DNA from: Phoronis australis
Taxonomy: Eukaryota; Phoronida; Phoronidae
Reading direction: 5' to 3'
DNA length: 64,000 nt
Assembly: GCA_002633005.1 (NCBI GenBank)
Contig: NMRA01000811.1
Span: 59,690 to 123,689 of the forward strand
This document shows positions 48,301 to 61,746 of the stretch, piece after piece; positions within the stretch are counted from its first letter, which is position 1, and every line of letters starts with the position of its first letter. Both the position numbers and the translations under genes were made by a program. The notes under the pieces were generated by a model. The model ran no database searches. It saw nothing but the letters and a program-made list of their open reading frames with translations, and was not told where the DNA came from.

Positions 48301-51300
48301 CATCCTGAGAAGCTGTTTGTACTTTAACGAGACACACTGGTGTGACACGTGCACGATCGTGCACTTTACATGTGGATACCAATGAAAAATGCGGTTTAAT
48401 TTTCTCATACTTTTACAATTATCCGAATTCACAGCTTCGTTACTAGCGGAAATGTTAAAGCTACACTTCGCCCAGTTTAGCCCACTAATAGCGAAAATCA
48501 AATTATACCATTTACTCGCGCAAAATCGATTTCATAATATTCGTGATAGGATTTCATTTCCGTTAGCAACAAGAACGACGAGAACATACGAGAACATACG
48601 AAAACATACGAGACTCACGCTTCAGATTTTATTGGGGTTGGCCAACCCAAAATTGCGAATTCGAAAATGGCGCATGCGCCTGTGACTTGCGTTTAAGACA
48701 GTAATGTAATCCTGCTCCCAATAGAATATTATGAGCCCGATTTTACGAGAGTAAAAGGCCCGATTCGATTTTCGTTTTAGCCAGCTAAATTAATAGGCGA
48801 TTGCAGCTTTAATATGCGTCATACAGCAGTTAACCTTCTTGGGACAATGGACTGACACCGACTGCGCATTGTTGAATGCGACCCAAGGTCGATAGAATCA
48901 CAAGAACTTTACATTTTTATATAGTTATAAATACCTTCATTTCCAGAAGAGGAATTTGAAAACTAGTTGGTCGGTATGTTTTCCTGCTGTTCGGTACAGA
49001 ATGTACGTCACCAAAAAATATCTCCTTCAGTTCATGGTGATGGTGGCTCAAAATGTCCATTCTAAGCAGTTGCAACTCATGAAGTGAGAAGTTCAGGGCA
49101 GATGTGCAATCTACGTCTAAGAACATATTCCCTCCAACTCTGTCCTCGAATTCGTTGAATTCAAAAATTGCATAAGGTTTTTTCAGTATCCACGGAAACG
49201 TCACTGATCCAGGGCACGATTGGTTGACCAAACTGCTCAAACGACGCGCAGCATCTCGCGTATATGCCATAACTGTCACGTGCGACAGTTTGTAGTCCAT
49301 TTCAGATACTTCTGGTGAGAGAAACTGAGGACGGGGCGCGCCAAAGTTGCCTCGAGCTACAATGAGATGCGATGGATGATGGCAGTCGGGATCGGTGTAG
49401 TAATACTGTCGAGCTTCGAAGACACTCGTCAGGTTGTCGAATGTGTACTTTCGAAGAAGGAACTCGGGACCCGATCTTATTTCGCATCTGAAAGAATGGA
49501 TAACGGATTAGGATAACGCGATTTTGACAGCTGATTTTTAAAACCAGTAATTCTAATACTACAAAATTCTTAATACATGATAAGAGAATTTAGAACAAAA
49601 GACATGAACAAGCTTGTGTCAAAGACAACCTGTTTAGTGAAAGATATTCATTCTGGGTTAAGCTGCAATGTTGCAATGACGGGTTTTTCTAACTCTTTGC
49701 TGTATATCCTAGAACTAAAAGTGGCGACATGTTGGCTGTTATTTTGGTGGACCACGAACACATATGGAAAATATAGTTGTCAGTATATAATAACTCTGAT
49801 GACCACGATAGACCACAAGGGTAATAGCAGTGTGCCCAATTTAGCGAAAGAAAAAACAACAGAAGGAGAATTGTCTCTTGTCGAAAACCTCCTACAAAAA
49901 AACAAACCCGACACCACAGACAAAAAACTACAAGACGACAATCAAAGCACGGCACGATATCCAAGAGAATCTAATTCGTCAAATCTCTGTACGACATTTC
50001 AGACGCAGCGGGCTAGATGTTAGGTGTTGATTTAGAATCTGAGGATCGTGTTCTCTCAGTAGAAATATAAATACAAGACTATTTATGTAACAATGTTTTA
50101 TGTTGCCGTATGCTGTGAGACAACATTTTTACATCCCAGGGGTTGTAAACTGTCTCATTAGATCAAGTTTGCACCAAATTATGAATGGTAGGACTTTCGT
50201 GCTTTGAGTTAAATAAGGGTGTACATAGATGTCTCGTCACCTGCCGTTGTTAGCAAATTACGATGACCACAGAACACACAAAAAATCATAGCCCTTAGCT
50301 TTGTTGAACCATGGTCCGGATTCCACATTACATGTCCAAAGAAAAAATGCCAAATGCCGCGTTGCACTTTTTGCAATTTATCTTTCATAACACCTTTTAA
50401 CTTTCATGTAACATTTGTAAAAGGAATTCCAATTTTCAAATCTGTCGTTCATTAATTATTCATCATGCATCGTCACCTAAAAGTTTTCAATTGTTGAAGG
50501 CTGCACTACAATCAAAAGGGTACTTTATTATTACTGTAAAAAAACATGTAGAAGGAATTTGTTACGGTCAGAAAACCTGTCCGAAAGGGTAATTTTTTTC
50601 ATAGAAACTTCTAACAAATAGGTTGCTTTTGGTGGTGTTCACTTCCTAAAAGGGAGAGATTTATCTTGCCGTCTCTAGTACGTGGTTATCCTGGTTTCCC
50701 AGCAGGCAGCAGCACGTGCGATCATCCATTGGGATGTGTACCCGGGGGGCACGTCATGTGGCAAATTTTATCAACCTACATCGAAGTTTCTGAAATGTCA
50801 CTGACTTGTTAATAGGCATTGCAAAATTGACAGAAATCATCTGTTTTGCTGTTTACCAGCGACTTTAAAAACAATTGCAGGCGGTTTGGTACACGTTGTA
50901 CCAGATGCGCGCAGGCCGCGCATGTGGGCCCATTGCACTGATCACCTGGAATCATTTTTATGCTTTATTAATATAAAGTTAAAACCGAGCTGAGGAGCTA
51001 GAAACCTGACTCAAAGATCTAGCAGTGTGACCCAGTGGGACTCGAACTACTGTTTCCGAGAACTAGTTAACTCTCACCTGAGCAAGAATCCAAAGTCTTT
51101 GACAATATATACGCAACTGCTAGTCATTGAGATAATTTCTATAACTTATCCTTACTGTGAAGCGCTCACAATCACTCGGCTTAACATTTTCAGCAATTAT
51201 GCGGTGACCAAAATTTCTATTTTAGGTAGTCTCTCATCAAAGGAACTCCAGGCCACAGAGCAATCTTTTTACTCGAAATCTCGAGATTGAACAAATTCGA

Positions 51301-54300
51301 AAGTTCGGTTCATTTTTACTCAAGTTTAGAGAGTACACCCTTGGCCCAGAAACAATGCTTGCGTAAAAGCAAGTGATTACCTCAGGATTATTTGGGTAGC
51401 ATTCATCGATTATTTTGTGATCATAAAAGGATAGGACACATTGCCTTAATATGTTTTCTTAACAAGTATTACCTTTCACGTTCACCTCAGTTTTACGCTT
51501 ACGATTCCGAAACAATTCAACTCTAAACTAGTCTCTCATATTTAGCTGTTCTAGTGCCGGAAGTCTTGAAGCTGCTTTGTCTGAAAATGTTTTGATGTTC
51601 AGTAGAGCAACGGTAAATTTCATCTTTTGCGCGAGCAAATAGTTGGCCAATCTTCACTTTTTAATCTGAATTTATCTCCCTTTTATTCATTTCGCTACTG
51701 ATATCATTTCTTAGTGAAACGTTTCTCCCAAAATTTCCTGAGGCGGAATTTTTGTTTATAACCACAACCGGAGGAGGTGTGATTTGTAGCAACTGGGGGT
51801 CCTGTGGAGGATCAGAGTTTGGCAATATCGAATTCGTCTGGGTGCCTGCACCCTACTCCCCCAATATTTTTTACCTTTCTACAGGGCCGATATTAAGTCC
51901 ATTTTACCCGGCTGTTTTCTCAACATTGGGCTTGTGGCATAAATAACAAAACGGGAAACCGCCGTGCTACGATTCACCGAGTCACACAATGATTTGTGGT
52001 TTGAATGTTTGTTGTCATCGGACATGTTTTATACCGGTGTACAAATATCCAAAGTTAATATTAATAATTAGCCCCAGCGCACACAAAGCTGACGGACAAA
52101 TGCTCACTGTCAACAAACGCATTCTATCAAATACCGCCAAAAACAGCTGAAACACTGTCTTACACGACTTGCTTTGACTTGAAAAACATCGCACATTCTC
52201 ACACACAATCCACAAGTCTATCAAGAAAATGTAATAATAGAAAGCATCTTCACGCTTTTGTGAGGATATTGTCAATTACAAATACCGTGGAAGGTATCAG
52301 GTAATATGCATGTGGACCGAAGGAGAGCAATGTTGCCGGAGGCCGAAGGGACCGGTCTATATTTGCTTTATTACACGACCATTGATCCCTCTTTTCTCTG
52401 ACTTTTTTGTCTCTTATTAGATTAGCCTACCAGCTTCCATGTTTTGTATCGTCTGCTTGCTTTGGGTTCAGGGTTCATGGTTTCTACAGTGTCTGATTGG
52501 TCAGATCGCTTATAGCGGCATCTGAAGTGTGGACGGTATGAATGAAAAGTGATATTCCGTGACCAAGTTGGTCGACACTATGGTTTATATCGGAAGTTGT
52601 GGTACCGCGATTCAGCCAGGCCCAGGCAGAGGAGAGAAATACAAGTGTCGCGATGTTATTTGGGGATGCTGTATTAACCCGAGAATGTTCATCATTATGA
52701 CGAGCTGACTGAGTTCTCGTTATCTTGACCCCAACTCGAAAACTTATGATTAGAACTGATTGGATTATGAAAGAGTAAAACTGTGGAACAATTTCAAAGC
52801 AGGCATCTATGTGAGCTATCGGAGTTCTCTCATGTTGTCCCAATTTACTTCACAAATATTTTTCGAAAGTAATAGCTGTGAAATCAGTCTGTCACTTACA
52901 AGGGTCTCGCATTTTGATAACCAGTTTTCTCCACTAAATAGCGTGCATCAAACTGGTTCTCAACACCCGGAACCCCTGCAAGTGACCATTGCTCTGTCAG
53001 GTAACTTTATTACAAATATTTGTGCACGGCTGAGATAAGTCGGTAACTAGCATATGTGCAAACGTCTTATTGTTTGTATCTTGATTCCAGTTTAAATAAA
53101 ATTTTACCAACTAAATAACATATTTTAAGTAGCTGGAAAAGAATTTAACGAATAACATACCTAAAATTCACATAAAAAGATTTTTGCATTTGTACATCGA
53201 AAAGAATCACCATCCTTGATCCGGTTGCAAATATCCTAAAAGCCACGTGACCTTCCATTCTTTGACGAAGAATTTTAATCGGGGGTCCCCGCAAAAATCT
53301 GATGGACAACTATTGTTAGTGAGTGCGAGGACATGCGGCTGCGAGGAATTTTTGCACCAGGATCACAGGTCATGATTCGTTTTGGTATAATTTGAATTTT
53401 AGCCACCTTATTCCCCAAACGCGGGTCCAGCAACTTAAACACAAATCGCCTCCGACCCCTTCAATTCACAGACGATATTTCAAATACCCTCTGAAGCAGG
53501 TGTTCAGGATCGCATTCATTCCTTGACGACGTCACCTTTAAAAGTGCAATACACCACACCAACGTTCAATTCGTTGTTACGTAAAGAGTTAATCGAAGTG
53601 CCAGTTTTTCAATTACGTCCCACCAGTATTAATGGTAATGAGTTCAACTGTGGAATAACAGTACCCATCATGCATCTCTTTAAACAAGGGATAAACGTGA
53701 CAATAAACATTAACGCAACCATCTTAAATGGATAATGAATTAAATGTATCTCAGAAGTGCCACCTGTTGATTGCTATAACTAACTATGAAAAACTGGATT
53801 CTATAAACCGTCTCAGCGAGAACTGCATACTAAATTTGCTCATTTTTTTCAAGTCAATTTATGATATTTTCAGCTAACGATTTCAGTTTTTGTTGACTTT
53901 CAAATTTGTTTGCGATGGCAAAACACAAACAGTAAATAAACAATGGAAACGTTTGGAAGATTGATGGTCATGCCGGAAAATGAGGCGAACAAAACAAGGA
54001 AGGAGGCCTGCCCAGAGAGGATATTATATGGGGTCGCATGTATACGAAGTGTCCTTTCTCTTAACATAGTGACTGTGACCGAAAACAATTTTTGGTTACG
54101 GTAGGTCTTGTGTGGTTATTTGAAGTTCTAAGAAGAATGTTAATCTAGAACAAACATTAGGCCTATGTACCCCCGCGGGGACCTACTGTACGTTGACATT
54201 TGTGTTCGTTTTAACCAAATATGATTTAATACAGACGCAAGGTTATATCATTATGAAAGGAGTGAAACCAGATATAATGCCTCATGTTTCCTTGACTTCT

Positions 54301-57300
54301 GGTCACGTGGAATGCGTCAATAAAAAGTACTCGAAATAAGTAACTTACACGGGCTCCTCACGATCCTATTAGCTAAAGACAAATGACAAGTATGTTATCA
54401 CCGTGCAGACGCAGATAAGAAAAGATGGTATGCGCTTTCATAAAACATAAAAGAGTTTCAGATAGAGTGGTTAACGCGAAACAGAAAAGATATCACCGGA
54501 TTGTTACCTAACCCAAATGTGGTTATGGGCTTCTCGCCGTGTGTGATCCAAGCATTATTCTTCTTTAATGTGAGCTGAATCATGGTTACAGACCATTCAC
54601 TATCCACTCGTAGTCACCACACGTGTGACTGATCGTTTCATGAAAATCCGTGTAATATCTCATCTCGTGAAAGAGTTGCTACGAAACTTACGCAGAACTC
54701 TTTGCTGCTTGTTTTGACGAGGGGTCTCATCGACAAGAATTACGTAATGGAAGGCATTACTTACAAGTTACCAAATTCTACAATAAATAAAGGACGACTT
54801 CTCGTTTATTATTCATCGTCAGTCTTTGTTTCGAAGAGAACCACCAGCCGGCTGGTATGCAACGTGTTGAGAAAGCAGAGAAGGGTGGAATTTATTTAGG
54901 GTGGAATTTATTTGAAATCGGTCCGAGACAAATACACACAATGAAACGTTAGCTTCAAGAGTTAAGTTTCTAATTACAAACAAAAACCTAAATCTTAAAG
55001 TGATGAACAAATATTTGCATAGGAATGGGTTTCTTTATCCAATGTTTCAAAAAGAACAGTAATAACAAAATATAATCCACGCAAACAGTAAAATCTTGTC
55101 ACTGTTATCTAAGAACATGTATACTGTGTCACACTAAACGACAAGAATAACTAAAAATCTATGATTGCATTCCACATACGCCACACGATTTGCAATCGCA
55201 TAATTCCAGAGAGGCCATGTCGTTATGTTTTTATGAGGCTTAGCAGAGCATTTCAAGGACTGACACCTTTTCGTATGGAAATCTGGCATAGTAAGGGTAC
55301 CTTCATTTCTCTGGTTGTAGGGACTATTTTGGGGGAGTCGAATGATGTCGCTAGCAACAGTTAACCAAAATGTTTTTCTAATTAAGTCGATGTTATTTCA
55401 CGAATGTTTTACCAGAAAAGCAAAGATTTCTCTGCATACACTCGATGGAATGCGACAGTTTTTGGTCATACCAACAACGAGGTGGTTGAAATCATACTTA
55501 TAAGAGAAGATGGCGTGCATATCATTCATTAAATGGCCTTATCATGTTATGGTGATAAAATTTCTGATGTTAAAAGCATCAACTCTCTTCACAGGTCGCA
55601 CTTGTTCCTCCAAAGTAGCGACATTGTGTTCCTATCCTTAGTTGGAACTGAAATCGGTTACAAAAAATGGCCTCGAAATTGCCGGACGGCCATACTGCCT
55701 CGGTGACGAAAACTAATCCGCCGGGACAAGTTAATGGGTGTAAAACAATAAAGACCTGACTGTACCTCCCAAGGATAATCTGAATATGGAACAAGATGAA
55801 ATCAATTATGTAACAGTAATTGGCTTAAAACAAAAGTTGTTTTTGACAGAAAGCCCGTGGTTATTTCCCCTGTAGATGGCGCTTCGGTAGATTTTTGCGT
55901 CATATTCAGAAAGTATGTATTGAATACAACCAACAGAATGATATACGCTGTCATGAAAAAATTTAAATTGCACATCAAAGTGCATTCCTATTTGATGTGA
56001 CTGTTGTAGACCACCATTTTTTCTATTTTGTCCACTAGTAGCGAATCTACGGGGGTGAAGTCCATCGCGCTCAATAAATGATTTCTGTGGAGAAACGCTT
56101 TCTGTCGTCGTTTTGTTACGAGGAACACTGACGTGTCACGAGATACCCCTAAAAAGGTGTCGTCTGTCGCGTTTCTCTGTTTTGCTCCTGCCCGAAATGT
56201 GGCCTGTGCGGAATGAGTAAAATATCCCTCAAATTCTAGATCCGCCACTGTCCATCCGTAATGCCATACAGGAGCTGTGGTAGAACACAACAGTGTTGTT
56301 TTTGTCATTCATAGCACTTTGAGTTGTTTACATAAGCTTTGTGAAAGCTGATCCTCTCGCTTGTTGAATAACCTTCGATCATCTTGAGTAAGTTTTGTTA
56401 ACATTAGGCCAACGAGTTTGACTTTTTTATGAAAAGGATTTTAGCGCTTGTAAAACGACACAGCGTGAAAAGTGAAGCAATAATGTTTACAACTAAATTG
56501 GGCACTCAAGATGACAGCCGTATTAACTTGTAAAACACGTATAAGTGACCAAACATTAGATGGCTTGTAGAGGATTCAGTTTCAGTAACGTATAAATACA
56601 GCGTGGTAGGTTAAAAGAAATATTCGATGGCAAAAAACAACAACCGAAAGATGTTGAGGTCGGGGCATAAAGACGCCTTTTCATTCCACAACTTCCGGTA
56701 TTTCGTGAAATCAAGTGATAAAATTCCTAAATTGGGGCAACAAATTACAGAGCAATGAAAATATTAGTTGCTGTAGCAAAATAAAACAAGTAATGTTTTG
56801 TAGCAATTAATGGCTTGACCTTTAAAACCACCAAACCGTTGGTTTCCGTAGTGAGTCCGCGTGATGAAGACCAAGGTCGGTCAGTTTGACATTTTCACTA
56901 CCCTAATTACTGCTGGAGGAAATGATGGGTTTCCTTAAGGTAAATGGGGACTAATTTAGTTGTCAGTGTGACACGGCTCGAGTTATCTAGATGGTCTTGA
57001 AGATCTCAACCCAACGGGTGTGTGGCCCCCTATTCGCGAAGTTAGGCGTGAATTTCGTCATTAGCTAAATAGAAATCGGGCAAAATTGTTGTGTTGTACT
57101 CACAAAATGTGCCGATTAGCACGAGCACGTAAAAGAGCGGAAACAGGAACTCGTCGGGAATACGCTAGGAATTACGAGTGAGCCAGGTCGTGAGTAAAAA
57201 ATAATGACCACAAACATTATGACAATACTGGCGTCAAAGCTGGTTCGCAGACATGAGGCCTTAATGTTTCGCAGACTAAAATCTGATTTCTCCAACTGTT

Positions 57301-60300
57301 ATCTCAAGTTTGTTAAGTCTCGCGACGTCCAACATACAGTTTAGCATTTTGATATGATCGTTAAAATAGCTATATTCATTTTCAGAAGTTCTTGTACTAC
57401 AAAACAGGTTGTCGAAAATATCAAAAATAAAAGACAGAACTCCCAAACACATCGCGTTATCTTGACTTGCGAAAACAAACCCACGCTCAAAGAATATGAC
57501 AAGTAGCAGATTTCAATACTTTCACGACTGATGACACTCGTCCAAGCCCTTGAACATGCATAGCTCAAACGGTTATATGAGTGATTCTCATGCTTTTGAA
57601 TTTTCATGAACCTTAAAATCCACTTTAAACTTAGAGAATAAAGGTTTTAAACAAATTTCACAGAAGAGTAAAGGATTTACAATGTTATTATTAAAAAAAT
57701 CTCTTAAGATTAAGTTTAAAAACTTCGTTTTATATTAAACAAATTGTGAATCGAAATGACTATTGTAATTTGCAACCTTGATCACATTTGCGATTAAGTG
57801 TGCTCCTGTTTGTTTTCTCTTTCACAAATACCAGTGTTCCTTCTTTACACGAAAATAAACAAAAACAAAAACATATACTATAAAAGCCGGCAATCGACCC
57901 CGTGTGGGTTTGTAACGAAAGTAAACACTAATTAGAAAAGGCACTCGCAATTACGGAAAGCAGTGACCTCCGCTGTCCAGAGGTACAGAGAAAACAAGCA
58001 CGCTGCAGCAGGTACAAAAAAAGCATAGAAACATAGTGTTAAAAAGCTTCGCATACATTCCAATATTACTGACATTCTCGGCGAGATACGTAACATTAAG
58101 GAGAGCAGTTGCATTGAATCGAACCCAATAAATAACTGGTCATGAGACACGATGACAGGCAAACTGTGTCAAAATGTATAGAAAGTCTGTAGCAACGGTG
58201 AACTACTAATTTTCAACATCCATCCGAAAATGTGTATTGAAGACCGTTACACACAAATTATCTAGCTCTTCACGAACGCTCCGGTTGCGAATTTGTGTTA
58301 GCACACAATGTAACGATCTTCAGCAAGCCGAAGCTAAAGAATTGCTGTTTAACGGCGTACTTGATTCCGGAATTTCACGATCCTATATTGAAATAAAATT
58401 GCCTTAATTTTCTCTACGCCGCTGCCTTATTGCACCTTAATGTGTATTCTATTGAACGTGTCTCTTTCAATAAACTTCATTGCTTGAGGGCTGGCTGGTT
58501 ATACCATTGACTAAATAGTTAACTAAGGGAGCCGGTGATTGGATTTCACATGTGAAAATTTCTCAAATAGAATTAAGCGAATTAAGAAAGACCTCGCAAC
58601 AGGTATATTACGCGCACAATGAAGCACGATGACAAAACGCCGAATTGGTGGCATTTTACTTTCGTTTAACCGAGTGACTATTTAATTTGTTTTATTCAAT
58701 TCCGGTTGGAGCGGGTGTCAGGCTTGAGTCACCATGCGAAAACACAAAAGCTGAGGTTTTCGTAACTTCGATGTTCTTCTTACGGCATCCGATAACCTCG
58801 TTCATACTCTCCGGACCAGAGTCCAGCGCGGGTTTCTTTTAGCATGTCTCTATTGGTAAATCTTGCTTTCCTTTGAGCTTGATGACGAAGCCACGTTTTT
58901 GCTTGATAATCGTTTCACAAACTTTCATTGAATTCTTAGTTTAGGTTGCGCCTATTCGTGGACAACCAAAAGATGCAGTTACGAAAAACCACTGGCGAAG
59001 GATAACTGTAGATAGGTTTGACTTGTCGAACAACATCGACCCTTGCCAAGCTATAAGCAAAAGGGGTACACGTATTGAGACAGTTACAGCGTGGTTAGAA
59101 CACCATTACACTTGAATTTACATGCCACGTGTATGAAGTACTTCAAGAAAGATTGATCAAACCCGCCACCGATTTCCTCACAAAACAGTCAGGACTCTCT
59201 GCACCGTTTTCAGCTCGGCCTAGGTTTACATTACATTTTGGTGACAGGGAATCCCTTAGTCGGAATTTGTTGTCTGTTGAAGCGTCTCAAATTTATTTTA
59301 TCTCAGTTTGATGCTTTGACCGCGGAGGGTATGCTTACAGTCGTTTTAAACAACCATCAAAACAAGTTGGCGCACTTTTGATGGCCCCAGTTAACTTATA
59401 ATTGAAAGGAATTAGAGAAACCGAGAATTTACTTTTCTCTACCTGTTTCCCGTGAGATCATTTACATGTTTATGGCGTAAAGCCAAATTCTATTCACAAT
59501 ATCTAAGAATAGCGGTATTTGTCCCTAGATTTCAAGACCTCCACAATAAACATAGTGGGCCACTTGAAGTCGCCAGTCCAGTCATAAATGTCCGTCCTAC
59601 TATGGTTAGACGAAGCATTATTTGTTTTCAAGCCTCAATTCCTAATGAGCTTCATAAAAGTAGATGGTCCAGTCGAAGTATATTTGTGGTCGACGAACAC
59701 CATTCGATCAAAGGAAAATGGCAAAACTGGCGGTAGTGTGTAAGAACCAATTCATTTGTCTCATACCCTCATTCCGATTGCCAATCGCATACCCTCTCTG
59801 TTTACAAGAAGAGTAGTACGGCAATTTGAACACAAAATCGCCTTGTACTTTGTGCGAAACGGGTCATAATTGGTTCAAGATTTCTCAATGTCGTTTAGGA
59901 CGATTCTGGACTTACTAGATCAGTGAATTAACCCGCTATTAACCCGCTATTCATGATAAAAAACATACTTTTTATTCAGTCCTCGTGCCGTTATGAAACT
60001 GGTCTTATAATTTTCCCCAGCTTACTGGGTTGTCATGGCGTGTCATTTTGCGCACCGTGCATCTGATCTCAATGAAATGCTTCGGAATTTCTTGTAAACC
60101 AAGTAAGGCAGAACGGAGACCAAATTTAGAACTTCATGATTTTATCAGACTTTATAGTTAGAAAAACAACGATTTCAGTAGGAGAAAACTCCAAAAATTT
60201 TAAGATCATCTGATGTTAAAGCTGTAAGATGTGTATTTGATTTACTGGATTAAAATGGCAGTTTGCTAGGTTATGAATATAAAAAGTTGAATAAAAATTC

Positions 60301-61746
60301 ATTTAATCCTATAAAAGCAACATTTGATGTAGTTTGGAGATATAGTCATTTACACATGAAAAAAATCCACCGAAGTCCGTTTCAAATGGGTCAAAGTTTA
60401 GACTGGTACACAAAATTTTTATCTATATGAAATTAGAATCACAAATTCCTGTGTTTGAGAGGAACTTTTCCTTCGATTCTTTATTATGGTAGTTGTTCTC
60501 GAAATATCTCCTTGTCCGTCAGCAACCTCTTGAGCCATTTTTTTAATAAAATTCTAGGGAAACGTGCACGCCAAGTCCAGTTCGTTTACCCCGGAGTCAA
60601 TGTCTGCGAAAACAAACACATCGTTGTGAGGAACATTTTCTCTGTCACTTAGGACCAGTAAAAATGAAATATTGTCTGAAAGGACTTAAAAAATTGCGGT
60701 TGCACCTGCTATTGAATCACGGGTCAGATTGGAAGTAATGGAGCAACAACGTTTTTGCCACAACGGGAGATCTAATTTTCAACAGCTTTAAAATCGAGAG
60801 CTGAATCTTAACCAGCAGTCTTTCTTATCGTTGTTCTCTACTTCAGTTTACGATAATAGAAAGTCGACGAAAATTAAGCAAAGATAACACAACCGCGTGC
60901 GAAAATTCGGAAAATTAGCCTGGATCGGCTGATGCTCATACGTCAAATTGACCATCTTCGATGTTGCACAGGCGTGGTAACTATTAAAACCTGATACCGT
61001 TAGTTTCCGATAAGGCGCACAGGGAACTTTTTCGGAAATCGTCAGTTTAAAAATATAGACTTTAGGGCGCATTTTCTGAAACACCGGTAAGGGTTTGAGG
61101 GAAACTCGACACATGTTGAACTTCTGTACCAACTAAGCCGCCGGATCATGACCGTTTATTTAGTTCTGTTTTGAAGTCAAAGCCCGGCGACACCTTGAAA
61201 ACAACGTTGTTTTAGTCCATGTTCTGGGGAAAGAAACCCTATGTTTTGTTTTTTAATACGACGGGATAGCGTTCCTAATTACGAACGATAACATCGGGGA
61301 CCGAATGGAGCTGTTCACTGTTTGCTTAGACGTGAAGATTTCCCGCTAACATGACGTAGTACGCAATATTGGTTATCCTAAGTTAGTGCTGACGCAACAT
61401 TTATTGATTAACGTAAGTCACAGTTTCACCCCAAACTGAGTGGGCAAAATTGAATATCGAACATTAGGCAACCCATGTGGAGTGTGGCGTGGCTTCTTTA
61501 ACTTCTTTGAACGGAAGTGCCTGATTGGCCGAATCACTGTTGAAGTTAGCGTCGACTCACCTTTGTGACACCCAGTTGCCATTCAAATATGGCGGTGATG
61601 GCGAATGGATTTTCCTTTTCTTGATATGTTTTAGAATGTCGTCGCAGTCGCGTATGGATGTCAACTCTTTTTGAAATGGCTGCCACGATCCGACGGTAGT
61701 CACTAGAACAATAATGACGTTATATAAGCAACCAGTGAAACGAATT
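44615..61746 (-). CDS. APCDD1: APCDD1-like membrane-anchored Wnt inhibitor (three exons, N-terminal few residues missing)
   Basis: Seen: three minus-strand exons (61746-61561, 49487-48935, 45367-44615) join in matching phases into about 496 residues, close to the ~514 of human APCDD1. Two related domains each begin with a G-x-WVS-x-x-C-E motif (NGNWVSQRCE and YGEWVSTGCE), contain conserved cysteines and end in ETF...YRPTSFQ-type or KRPSDGSSP segments. The first exon has a hydrophobic stretch (NVIIVLVTTVG) fitting a signal peptide, and the protein ends in a hydrophobic tail (TIAIAIGLLVIVL). Known of the family: APCDD1 sits at the cell surface, binds Wnt and LRP co-receptor and dampens beta-catenin signalling. 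Potential N-glycosylation sites NLT, NQS and NFS lie in domain 1. The start codon is probably in a short exon further right, not identified. It converges on DNAH10. Confidence 0.9.
45368..48934 (-). other. APCDD1 intron, 3.6 kb
   Basis: Contains a C11-A10 homopolymer pair at 46339-46359, a near-palindrome gaaattcc/ggaatttc around 45910, and a decayed retrotransposon fragment at 47930-48382. I see nothing else I can support. Confidence 0.6.
47930..48382 (-). mobile_element. Decayed non-LTR retrotransposon fragment (RNase H end)
   Basis: Minus-strand translation gives LLSLTRSQLQLVM, a TAG stop, then VITGHFNLQKHRKTTGRA and CCPKCWMEDETPEHH. This matches the pattern LTGH..L..H...G....C..C..E.ETPEH found at the C-terminal end of Jockey/I-type reverse transcriptase-RNase H proteins. 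The in-frame stop and lack of the rest mark it as a relic. Confidence 0.6.
48935..49487 (-). CDS. APCDD1: APCDD1 middle exon (first APCDD1 domain)
   Basis: Acceptor ctttcag, donor gtattt, 553 nt, phase 2 to 0. It begins CEIRSGPEFLLRKYTF, continues DPDCHHPSHLIVARG, NQSCPG and CTSALNFSLHELQLLRMD, and ends YRPTSFQIPLLEMK, closely following vertebrate APCDD1 domain 1. Confidence 0.95.
49488..61560 (-). other. APCDD1 intron, 12 kb
   Basis: Long A+T-rich first-domain intron. Apart from a possible SINE at about 51000-51110, I see no exon, RNA gene or tandem array. Its size makes it a place where enhancers of a developmental gene could sit, but no element can be named from sequence alone. Confidence 0.5.
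51000..51110 (-). mobile_element. Possible tRNA-derived SINE
   Basis: On the minus strand, an A-box-like ttgctcaggtg (51085-51075) lies about 38 bases before a B-box-like gttcgagtccc (51047-51037). The tRNA stems do not pair, so it is not a functional tRNA. Confidence 0.3.
61561..61746 (-). CDS. APCDD1: APCDD1 upstream exon (signal-peptide region and start of domain 1)
   Basis: Donor gtgagt after CAAAG, leaving phase 2 that matches the next exon (AG|A = Arg). It encodes LTSIRDCDDILKHIKKRK and PPYLNGNWVSQR. The acceptor ttcccttgcctgttag gives a start at 61746 and includes the hydrophobic NVIIVLVTTVG. A weaker acceptor (gttctag) would start it at 61702. No ATG lies in frame, so a short first exon must lie further right. 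Confidence 0.8.

Noticed and set aside
51000-51110. A true tRNA gene
   Set aside because: A- and B-box-like motifs are present, but the T-arm and acceptor stems do not pair.
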